From Owenia fusiformis (Eukaryota; Annelida; Polychaeta; Sabellida; Oweniidae): a stretch of 25,000 nucleotides of DNA. The notes under the pieces were generated by a model. It did not search any database. It was given only the letters and a program-made list of their open reading frames with translations, and was not told the DNA's origin. Shown here one piece after another: positions 9,818-21,800 of this stretch. The position numbers and the translations under genes are program-made. How positions within the stretch are numbered: the stretch's first letter is position 1; each line of letters opens with the position of its first letter. Where the stretch lies: positions 1 to 25,000 of the forward strand of contig CAIIXF020000142.1 in the NCBI GenBank assembly GCA_903813345.2. Direction: 5' to 3'.

Positions 9818-12800
9818 ATAGGCCGATTCGGAAGATCTGCAGAGTCACTTGCGAATGGTTCGATATATCGCATCTCTGGGATATGATATGCCCCGAGTCC
9901 CTCTGTGACATTTGCTCTCGAGGGTGGAGGTAACATGGGAGTTATAGTGATGGCCCTCATCGTAGGTGAAAGGACGTCACTAGACGTTGTCTTGTCGGAA
10001 GCTTTCAGCATCAACAGATTTCGTAGTTTCGGCATGTGGTCTTTGCTTCCAACGGATTGATAAGTTTTCGAAGAAGCCTCACTCTGAGTTTGAGATTGCG
10101 AGATTTCATGAGAATTTTGAGTAGGATTCATCGGGAAGAACTGCGGTGTTAAACTTGCATTGACAGTTGGTGATTCGATGAACATATCCTCAAGACTCGT
10201 TCTCCTATTTTTATTCTGGGTGATATTACCATTATTCAAAGGTTGAGAATTCCCACTGTACATATAATCAGGGCTAACCAGGTTCACTGATTGAGCTTTA
10301 TCTATAATAGGTGCCTGAGTGATAGTCTTTAGTGAACCCCCCTGGTTCCCATCTAATACAGCTTTCTTTTGGTGATCTAGGCTTCTTAATTCAGGGTTCA
10401 ACTGTAGTCTCATTTGATCTGAATTGTCACCTTCTAATGTTTTAGCCTTTTCATTAATAGCTAAGACTCTCCATCTGACAGCAACATCATCTGGAATCTT
10501 GAAGAATATGTTATCTTTCAAACAATACATTCCTTCTAGGGTGTCAATCAAGCGTATAGGTGAGAACTTAAAGGCAGAATTCTGTTGACTTGTGGATAAT
10601 TTTCTACTGCTTTGCTGCTCAATAACATCGCTAAAGAGGTTATGTGTTGTAGGAGACATCTGCAGATTTGAAGTCCACTGAAACCTTTTCACAACTTCAA
10701 TAAGGTCATCCTTTGGTATTATGTCACTGTTAATTTCTTTTGCCAAAGCCATAAGATCAAAACGTGGCATAGGAACGGGATGGATTATTGAAGATGCAGA
10801 TTTTTTGCGTCTTTGTGTGGCAGACTGTTGTGCCTTTCTAGATGGACCTCCTCCTCTTTGTCTGGTTTTGCCTTTTAGTCCTGAAGGTCTTTGCAGAACT
10901 TCTTGTTGTCCAAGGACTCCTTGGACCTCACTTGGTGCATGTGCATGATGCTTCGTCCTTTCTCCATTAGACTTCTGCATTTTTGGTGCTGTCTGTCTCA
11001 TGTCAGAGTGGATCATTCTAGTTTGAGGCAAAGGGTGGAGACTTCCTCGGTATGGGGGCCTCTGTTGAAATCTTCCTGAATGTGGGACACCTGCACCAGG
11101 GAACTGATGTTGATGGGGAGTCATTCTAGGTGGGTAACTCCCCATATTGGGACCTCTATGTTGCATGGGAGGATGTCTAGTTAGTCCATCAGAAGGAGTG
11201 GGAAAAGTACTTGGATGCCTGTTCAATCCTTGAGGGTCAAACTGAGAGCCTGGTGGAGGCATATGAAGACCCCTTGTTTGCCGATTCAGACCCCTCGGAG
11301 GTAGATTATGAGGGCTGTATTGGTGAGGTTGGTAAGGGGTCTGTTGACGAAACTGTTGACCATTTTGGTGAGAAATCTGACCGACAGGTAAAGGAGGAGC
11401 TCCCTGTAGACTCTCCACATGGTAATTCATGTCATACTCCAATACAGGACTAACCATAGGTTCAATCAGGTCAGTTGCTGGGGGTGGAGGGGACACATCA
11501 ACAACATTATTGCTTTCTACGAATAAAGGTGTGTCAGGGTTGGGAAAGCCTGGAGATGTTAGTATATTGTCAATAGCACAGTCAGGGGAAGTTAGCATTT
11601 CATTCTCAGCAGCAATTGCATCATTAGAGACCTGTACACCATATGATGGTGATCCTAATATTTCATCCATCTCCTCAGCTGCGATTGCATCAGTTGCCAT
11701 TTGTAGTTCATCATTATAAAGTCCAAAGGTTGGGGACATGGCAATATGTTGTCTGCTACTGCCTGGGGTTGAGGGCACAGTCTCCATACTAGATTTCTCA
11801 CACACATCATCTTGTTTGAAAGAAGGATCCAAATCAGAGATACTTTTTATCGCTGTTGATAAATCACCTTCAGGTTGATTTTGGTTTTCGCTGCTGCTTT
11901 CAAACAGTGGTGGAGATAGGAGCGATGACTGGTTGCCTTCCACACTGGATACTGGAGTATATCCTGTGCTAGGGGTATCATATGATGCATTGCTACATCT
12001 ACGTGCAGTCTCAGTTGATGAAAACAGACTAGTTGTCTCATTGAATAAATTCACATTTGCACATCGAGGTTTTTCCAGCATTCCAGAGAGATCATAATAC
12101 ACTTGAGGATCCCTGTTGTCAGCAGGAGACATAGCATTAGGGGGAGATTCTGGCCCTGATTCTGAAGATTGTGGGGACAAAAGAGCAAGCTTTTCAATGG
12201 CATCAACATTCTCATCAGGCTCTGTCTCATCCAGATCATTTAACGTTGAAATAGTTACAGAATGGAGCAAGGATAGACTCTGGTTGAATTTATTTTTCAC
12301 CGTTTTCTTCCTTCTGTATTTTGTCGATGTCGCTAAAAAGGCTTGCTGCATCCTGCGATGAAGTGATGTTGGCTTAGGATTTTTAGTTTTTTCTTTGGGG
12401 ATGCTAGTATTATCAAGTTGTTTGACTGTCTTGGCCAGATTGTTCATTTTAGCATGTAGCTTTATCATACAGTCAGATAGCGAAGGTCTAGGCAAGTTAT
12501 TTATCTTTGACTTAAATGGTTCTACTACAAAGTCTTGCTTCGTTTGTTTATAGAACTCAGCGAGTTTAATAGATGGTTTGTCAAGTTTTAGCCTCTTGAT
12601 GACAGGGACAAGTGGTCTTAAACCCATATCCAATAGCATCTGGGTCGAGAATTTTGTAGAATCACCATGTGACTTTGATCGTTTAAGAGATTTAGCTCTA
12701 ATGTCAACATTTTCTTCTATCAAACGGTTATAAACCCCTGAACTGTAGTCAACACTACTTCTCTTCTTTCGCTGAGAAATATGACTAGATCTCTCCTTCT

Positions 12801-15800
12801 CTCCCTTTCTTTTACAACTTTTCCTTTTTCGAGAATAATTTTCAATTTCAGAGTCACTTGTCGAGTCATGAACAGCATGCAATGTCAGCAACATTTTGCT
12901 GTGTTTCTCATTCAAAATGCTTTTGTACATTTTTTTCTGGAAGGTTTTTTCTTTTGTCGAAGAAACAGTTTTTCTGTCAATATCACTAAGAGATCCCTTT
13001 TGATCGCTGCCATCGGACTTGTTTAGGAAACAATTCTCTGGTTGTTCTATGACACATGTGTCAGAATGTGAGCCAGTTAGCGTGTCAAAATGTGTGTCAA
13101 CCTGATAACCAGATGTGTCAACATTTACTCCAGAATCTTCTGGTTCTACTTGAGGGTGTTCAATGTTTGAATTATCAGTACTTTCAGATGTCTTAAGGTG
13201 CAAATCTGCATCATCTTTAAGTGTAATGGGTCCTTGTTTCTCCAATGTGCTCTCAGAGTCAGAAATATCAGAAATGTACCCAAGCATAGTTTTACTCAAT
13301 TTCTTCCCAGATTCATCTTCCTTTGTTTGTACAGCAGAATTAAAATTACCAGATTGTGAATCCATTAAGGTAGAAGCTGTTGGGGGAATAGGGTCCCCAG
13401 AAGTAGTCACATTCCCAAAGCTGGGATATATTTCAAGTTCCCCGTTGAGACGTTCTATGTGTTGATCAATGTCACTCTGGCTCTCATTAAGGGTAGAATC
13501 AGACTGAGACTCAGGTCGACTACTTCCAAGATTGACATCATGAATGATCAATTTGTCACCATCTCTGTCAGAATCCATCACTAATGTGTTGCTTACTTTA
13601 GCTGTTTCTATGTTCAGCATGTCTTTCAGTTTAGCTTTTAGAGCATCTTTAAGTGATGTTTTGTTAGGCTTAACACCAACAGGGGGTGTTTGTTTTGGAG
13701 GTAAATCAACTGGAGCTTTTTCATTGGTATTAACACATTGAATCTGTGATATACCGTTGATAAGGTGATCAAAAACATTCTTATGGTAGTACACACTCTC
13801 CTGTTTCCCCGGACTTCTACCTGGGCTTGTTCCACCGGATGTACCTTTAGGACTTTTCTGAGTGTTTGTTATTGCCCCTAATGCTTGCTTTACCTTGAGA
13901 AGATTACAGGTCTTGCCATTCAGGCTAACTGACTTTCCCATTCCAGAGTAGTTATTAGCACATGCAATGTCAAGATGAAGTGGTGTATTATGTTCAATCC
14001 TGCCATTTTCTAATCGTCGGCCATCATTCTGTATCTCTTCATTTATATCCCTGGAATTAGGAAGCTGCTTTTTTACTTTGTGGAGTTGCTCATCACTATC
14101 ACTTATGCTTATATATTTCGGTAGCTTTTTCTTTTCTTTGTATAACTTTTCAGCTTTTTGATCAATATCAATGTATTTTGGAAGTTGTTTCTTTTCCTTG
14201 TATAAGCGTTCAGTTCTGTCATCAATGTCAATATATTTAGACACCTTTTTCTTTTCAGATTGTGTCTCAGTTTTCTTTTTTTGTACCCCTGTCCCACAAT
14301 TTTTACCACTCTGAACTTCAATATCTACATATTTTGTCTTCGCTTTATGATTATCAATTTGCCTACCTTTGGCACCTGAGAATTTTTCTTTATCAACATA
14401 CTTGTAAGAATTCTCTGTGTCAGCAGTATTGCAAGTATGTTCACCATTTTCATCTTCGTATCTAATGAGTATTGGTGGAGATATATCTTTATCACTATTC
14501 TCTTGTACATCATTAGTCTTAAGATCAGAAGAAATGTTTGTGCCTTGGCCTATCAGATTCTCATTTAGTGGTGTATTCTTCAATGGTGACGTGTTTTGAG
14601 CTTTTATGCTATGATCTTTACATACACCAAGGCTAGCATTGTCTGTTGGTGATCTAGCCATCCTAGCTCTACATGTCATTGATTCATCTCTGTTATTTGA
14701 CATCTTCGATGAAACCATGTCTCCATTTGGTATAGTACAACTGACTGAGCTATCTGCAATACTACATTTGATAGGGCTATTAGGATCAGATGATGAAATT
14801 TTATATTTAAAAGGGGATGATGTATTTGCCATTTGAATACTGTTATTTTTTGGACTTACATGAGCAGATGGGGGAGAAGCCTTCTTATGGCGGTATCTCT
14901 TTAATGCATACCTATGCCAAGATATATCACACTTCCTTAGTTTCTTTAGTTGCAGTCGCTCATGTCCTATTTTGTCCATATCAAATCGCTGATTCAGTCT
15001 CTCATCTACTTTAACACTATGGATCACTTCATGTATTTCAGTGGTGTTCAAGGTTCGCGCTATGTTTGTGCTTTTATAGTAATGCATAGGGACCTTGACA
15101 TCCATGTCAACAAGACTTGAGATATTGGGTACTGGTTCCTCAATCATAGAAATCACATGTTTTTCCATCTCAGGGTAGCTTGCTTTGTTGGTGACTTTAG
15201 GTGTAAGAAGTGTGTATGCCAAACTGTGAGTCATTTCTGAGTCTTCATCATCAGATCTACACGACATTTCCAGTAAAGGAGTTTCCAGAGTTTCAGCATG
15301 TTCACTTATGATGTGATTTTCAGCTATGATACATTTCTTGTTCTTGTATGGACTTGCAGTTGGAGGGCCATCCACTTGTGACGGCGAACCACCAGAAGAA
15401 ACACTAACCACATCATTGTGAAGTTCATTTTGATCAGCAATGTTATCACTACCAGCATGGCTTCCATCTTCAATATCATCAGCAAAGTCCTCATTTCCAT
15501 CATCCTCAAATATCATATCATCATTGTTGTTGTCTCCAAGAGCACCACCCGGGAAACCACTGTCATCATCATCCTCGTCATCTCTATCATTATTATCATC
15601 TCTGTTTTCTTCATCTTCTGGATCATCATCTTCATTCTCTTCAGCATCATCTTCATCTTGTGGTGTCTCATCTGAAACTCCACTCGTATTAATTTGTGCT
15701 ATTTCTGATGGTTCAGTTTCTTTTAATAACATTGAATTGTCGTTAATACCACAGACTGCAATTGCTTCTTCTATTGTTTTTTCTTCATTGATTGCTGCAT

Positions 15801-18800
15801 CTTCTTGATTCTGCGTCATTGTGACATCACTTTCTACTTGTATCACATTGGATGTATTTATCGTTTGAAACACAATATCTTGGTCAGCAATGTCTGGTGT
15901 AGTATGCGGGCCCTCTTCATTATCATCAACACATTTCTCCTGATCTTCAATAACACTTTGATGTTGAGCTACTGCCTTTGCAACTGTATCAGTAGAATCC
16001 ATTTCAGATGCAACTTCAGCATTTTGAACAATTGTGGATGATAATTGGTGTTGAGATCCGACTTTAGTTTGCATATGATCATTGTCTTCACTATCACCTT
16101 CTCTGTCCTCCTCACTATCTGAGTAATCAATTAAGGCAAATACCTCCTTTCTAGCCTTTGATTGTGAACTTTCTTGTTGAGCAACCCTCTCTTCAACACT
16201 TCCTGCAACTTCGCTAAGAGTGTGAACTGTGTCAGATTCATCTCTAGAAGGTTTTGACTGTTCAGGGGTAGCGATATCAATTTCTGGTTGATCTATTAAA
16301 ATATTGGGTTGATTAACAGTACCATCTCGTAATATATCTGTTGATGTTTCATCTGGTAATCCTTCATTTTGGTTCAAAGATTCAATTTGAGAAGACTCTT
16401 TACTGCCATGTTCAATAACCATCTGGGATGACATATTTAGCTTTTCTGGACCATCTATTACAGGTTCTTCTTTCTTTTCCACTATGACAGCCGATTCTAA
16501 TTTATAATCACATGCAGAAATTCCTTGTGATGCACAATCAGGCATTTCAGCTGTGTCACTATCAACAGTATCAATGTTTTGGTCTTTATTTTCTAGAGTT
16601 ATATCTCCAGACTCTAAATGCTGATCATTGTTTGATGACATTTGAACATCTGTGTTGGTCAAGCAGATTGGTTCTTCATTTTCCAGAGCTTCATCAGTTA
16701 AAGATTCTGCTGTAATTCCTACTAGCCCCCCGCTAGATTGTTCAGAATCTGCATCTTCATTCTCTTTAGACTCAGTCTCACAAGATTCACTATCCTTTAT
16801 GTCTGCATCACATGGCTCATCTTCATTAGATGGTGTATCATATGGTTCATCACTTTTGGACTGTGTATCACAGGCCTTATTTTCATCAGATAGTTTATCA
16901 CATGTTTCATCCACTTCGGAGTGTGTACCACAAGATTTGATAACATCAAATATCAATTCATTTGCTTTCTCTCGGGAAGTAATTTGTGGGTTAGAGGCAT
17001 TGCTGTCATCTTTGAAAGGAACATTTTCAGTTTCCTGCACTTCTGAGGCACTGAACATTTTGCTAGCTAATCCAGTTTCGACAGGTACTATGTTGGAAAG
17101 AGATTCAAGACTTTGAGGACTTGTCTCTGCCTTTTCTTCATCATCACCCATTTGAAAGCTGGTGGGTTCTTTAAATTGAGATACAGTTGAAGATTCAGCT
17201 ACATGCACATCAGAGAACTCCACTGTCGATTCAATATTATGTGTTGAATGATCACTACAATCTTCCATTGTCTGTACAGTTATTTGTGTGGACGATTCTA
17301 CAGAACTTTTCATCAAAGGATTTATAGTTTTCATGACAGCAGATTCAACATTTTCTTCAATTAACGGTTGATTAGTTCTCTCTCTTGTCACTTCAATCTC
17401 TGCATGTTTTGAAGCTTCAACAGAAGAATCATATTTTAAGGGTTGCCTTCCTTCTTCTTTTTCAGAGATTTCATCTTGTTCTGTTTCATCTTTACTCTCT
17501 GATGCAGACTCCAGATCATCACTGCTCTCAATGGGTACCATCCCAGTCTCTCTGTTTAAGTTAACTATGTGCTTAATTATATCATCATTTTCATAATCAG
17601 CGCTAGATTTCCTTGACCTACTTTTGGGTTTTGATCTTTTGAGTTTGAGATCTTCTTTTGTTGTTGCATCAGGGATGGACTGTGATTGTTCTTTGGAATT
17701 GGCAGTTTTAATATGTTCCTTCTTTTCAGTTGATAGGGTTTCTTTGACAGTATCATATATCTCTTCGAGTTGGATAGGTTTCTCAGTTTTTTCACTTTTC
17801 TTAATATCAATCTGCTCAGACTCACTAGTAGAACTTTTATCAGCCTTTGTAACACATTCTTCTGTAACCATTTCCTTCTCAGCATTTGTTTCTAAAAGAT
17901 TTGATGCTTCAGTTTCTCCAACATGTGATTCAATTTGAATTTTGACAATACTGGATTCTACAATATTTTCTTTTGTAAGAGTATCTTCATCTGTATTTGG
18001 TTCAGCAGGTAATAATAGTTTCTTATTTGAAATATCAGCAGACGAACAAGGTTCACTTACAGATTCTCCATCTTTGTTATTTGCCTCTTCCTTGTTGTTC
18101 CCTAATGTTTCAGCAGTATTATCATTCTTTGTTTCTTCCTGACTAGTCGACTCGATGCTGACGTTTTCATCGTCTTCAATATTGCTGTTTACATGTAAAT
18201 CATTAATGGTGTCTGCATGTGGCACTTGACTAAGGCTCTTATCACTACTCATTGGCACATTGTCCTCATTTGTGGAACACTGCACTTGTTGGTTATCATT
18301 AGAAGCATTATTGACTTCATCAATAGAGGCTTGGGTTTCATCAGTACCAACATTATCTTTCACATTAACCTCAACAGATGGCAAAGTTTCATCATTAGCA
18401 ATGTTATCCTTCACATTAATCTCCTGTTTTAATTCATTCACAGTTTCTAGAGTTTCATTAGGTGGTAAAGCTTGTTCTGTACTTTCATCTGTGACAGCAC
18501 TGACAGGTTCATCAACCTCTTTTACTGGAGAGTTGTGTCTGTCTTTAGGATCGTCATCTTCCTCAACCAACACACTCTGAGAGGTTGAATCTGAATAAGC
18601 ATCATCTAGAAGTTTCTGTGGTACACCAAGTCTCTGCACTTGAGGAACATTTAATACTGTCCTCGCCAATGGGCTCTGCCTCTCTGCAGCCTCTAATGCA
18701 TCTATGCTCCTTTGTTTCATCAACTGGTCCTTTTTCTTCTGCAAGGATAGCCTTGTCCTCATCTTGGTTCTTGTTGCAACATTTGTAGTTGGGCCATTTG

Positions 18801-21800
18801 TATCAGAGTTTGAATCACTACTATTCTTTCTACAAAGTCCCATTGACTGTAGGAATGGTTCAATGGTATCTTCATTAGCATCATCTTCGGGGGATTTGTT
18901 ATGGGGTTGTACATTATCTTGTGTGTCTTTATCAAACCCTTCTGATGCTTTTATATACGACCTCTCCAGTGGCTGAGATTCTTTAATCGGAGAATCTGCT
19001 CCAACTTCATTGCTCACTGCTGGAACAGTATTTCCAGGCTCTACTGTAGGTTTATTGTTTACCCTGTTATTGGTGGGTTTTTCTGTATTTAACTTTGATG
19101 GTTCCTCGGGAGGATTCTCCTTTAGATATCTGAGAATTTGTTTCTTTCTATCCATTGGTGACATGATTGATTCTACCTTCTCAGCAACCGTGACATTACC
19201 CTTTTCTTTGTTGTTTGGACTGGTCTTGCTGATTTGAAGAGAGGTAAGAGGCTTAACTTCAGAATCTGGCTTTCCTCTAAGAGGATATGTCTTGATAGGA
19301 GCAGCAATTGTTCGTCTTCCAGGACTCCTTGATTTAACCTTTGGTTTTTTCTCAGGGAGGCCTCTTGCCCTAGGAGAGTTTGATGATCTATATGAGAGTC
19401 TAGGTTTAAGATATGGGTTTTCAGCAGGTGAGGTAGTTGGGGTTCTCTGTGATCTTCGCCCTCTTACTTGGTCAGCTGCAACATGTTGAGAGCCTGTTGT
19501 TGGAGTAGTAGAGGTTTTCTGTTGAGACACCTTTTCTGGTGAAGATTCCTTTGGTATTGCTGACAGAACAGTGTCATCACAGCCAGTTTGATCCACATAA
19601 GTATCAAGATCGCTGACATTGGAACTATCTTTGTCAATACTTAACTCTCTATTCAAGAAATCACTTTCATATTCTGAGTCAGTTTTTGCATATTTTATTA
19701 GTTTTTCAGCTTGGAGGTTTAATTTCTTAAGAGCGACAACGGGTGATTTCTTTGGATCTATTAATGGTGGTGTTGCATCCTTAGTGCTTACTAAAGTAGA
19801 AAACTTAGCACCTGGTTTATCCTTTGAGTCTTTACAATCATCTTTCACAATATCTGACTCAGTTGGTTTATTATGCTCCTGGTGACCTTCTATTTGAGAC
19901 AAGTAAGGGTATGGGGAACTTCCTCTTGGTGTTGATGATTTATATGCAGGAGATTTACAACTAGATTGAGCAGTATCACTACAGCGACCTGGCGATTCAG
20001 CACGGAAGTAGATCAAACCAACAGGTGAATCAGAATCATCGCTATCCACAGCTACAGCTTGTACATTCCCATGTAGGCCATCTTCAATCTCAATACCATC
20101 TGAAGCAACCTTAGGAGCACCTTCACTGACAGGCTGAGTTTCATACTTATTTAGAATCTCTTCAACATCATCAGTTTTATTTCTTGTAAACTTATCCCAC
20201 TTAGAGTAGGTTTTACTGCTTTTCAGTAGAATTTTTTCATCAAAATCTGGGGATGATCCGCGGCTTTTATCACTTGTGTGGTCTTGGGACTTCTCAGATG
20301 TCTCAATTATCTGTGGTCCAAATACTCTTTCAACATCATCTATCACATTTGGTATATCTGGTAGAGTGTCCTTTTTGGTGTCAGTTGCACCCAAAACAAC
20401 ATTTGGATGTTTTTCTGTTGAAGGTTCTTCATCAAGCAAATTATTCTGCTTTAACAGAAGGGGCTTTTCATGGAGATCCTTTTTGATTTCATTCAATTTC
20501 TTTATTCCTACATGTTTCTTCTTTCTTGAAGAATTTGATATTGTCAGCTTTGAAATGTTCTGAGCTTTAATTGGCCTGATTGACCTTGGTGACCTCTGTC
20601 TTGGTTGCCTTGGTGACTTAGCTCCCAATGCTTGTGCGTGCAAAACTGGAGGTTGACGACTCTTGCGGCGTTTGATATGTTTTCTTTCCTTTTCATCTAT
20701 TTCGGTGGCCTCACTTGATGATGATGAGCCATATTCTATGTGGAATGGTTTTAATATAGGTGGTGGTTCATCGAAGATGACATCTACCTCTACTGCATTG
20801 ATTGGGTGACTTGGCTTCATTGTTGAGATCTCAGTTGGAGATATAAGAGGGGGAACCTGCCCTAACCCTTTCTGAGACTCATTCGGGCCATTTGGTACAT
20901 TGAGCCTCTTCTGTATGCTCTTGGGGTATATTTTCCTTTTCACTTTTGGTTGAAAGTTTGGTCGGGGTGATCCATGGCGCTTTCTTTTACCAAAGAACTG
21001 TAAGCTCCTGGGGCTTTTGGGACTGTGTGGCTTTATCAATGGCTCTATACCTAAGATTCCATATTCGAGAGCTTCAATGTCAATGTCACTGATGTCAGGC
21101 ACTGTTAAATCAATAGTTTGTAAATTATGCTGTTCAACTATTTCACTTAAAGAAAACTGACCATTCTTTCTGATATCATACAACTTCACAAATTTTTTTC
21201 TGATTCCACAAAATTTACCATATCTCCTCAAATGACATGGTTTATAACAGCGTAATTTTTTTAATTCTTTGAGGTCTACTTTGATTTTACGCTTTTTTGA
21301 CTGAGTAAGTTTTTTTGGCCGTTTTGCTTTATGCTTCTTTTCACCAAATGGTATGATGGTTATAGGTGGCAGATTCACTTTGCTTCCAGAAGGACGTGTG
21401 AGCGTCATGTTTATAATAGTGTTTTTTTGCCTACTAATCTCTTGAACTGGCTTGGTATCAGTTTTTACCCTTTCATCTATACTATCTACTGGCACATCTT
21501 TCTTATCATTTTTATGCTTTGCAGTGTCTACATTAGGTTTTGTTAAAAGTTTCTCAGTATCTGATTCAGTGAGGACAATGATTTCAGACTGGTTAGAGGA
21601 CTGACTTGACCTCCTTTTTAGATTGTTGGGATGGTGATGCGATGCTCTATGACGTTGATGACCATGAATTGGGCAAGTAGGATTATGCCGATGTTTATGT
21701 TGACGTGCGGAGAATGATGGTTGTTGATGAGGCGATAGCTGTTGATTTGTTGATGAAGATGGCTGGGGGAGGTTAATTGAGGGTAAATCTCCAAAGTCTT

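Noticed and set aside
15440-15808. Poly-Ser plus-strand frame
   Set aside because: It is antisense of the acidic tract in exon C.
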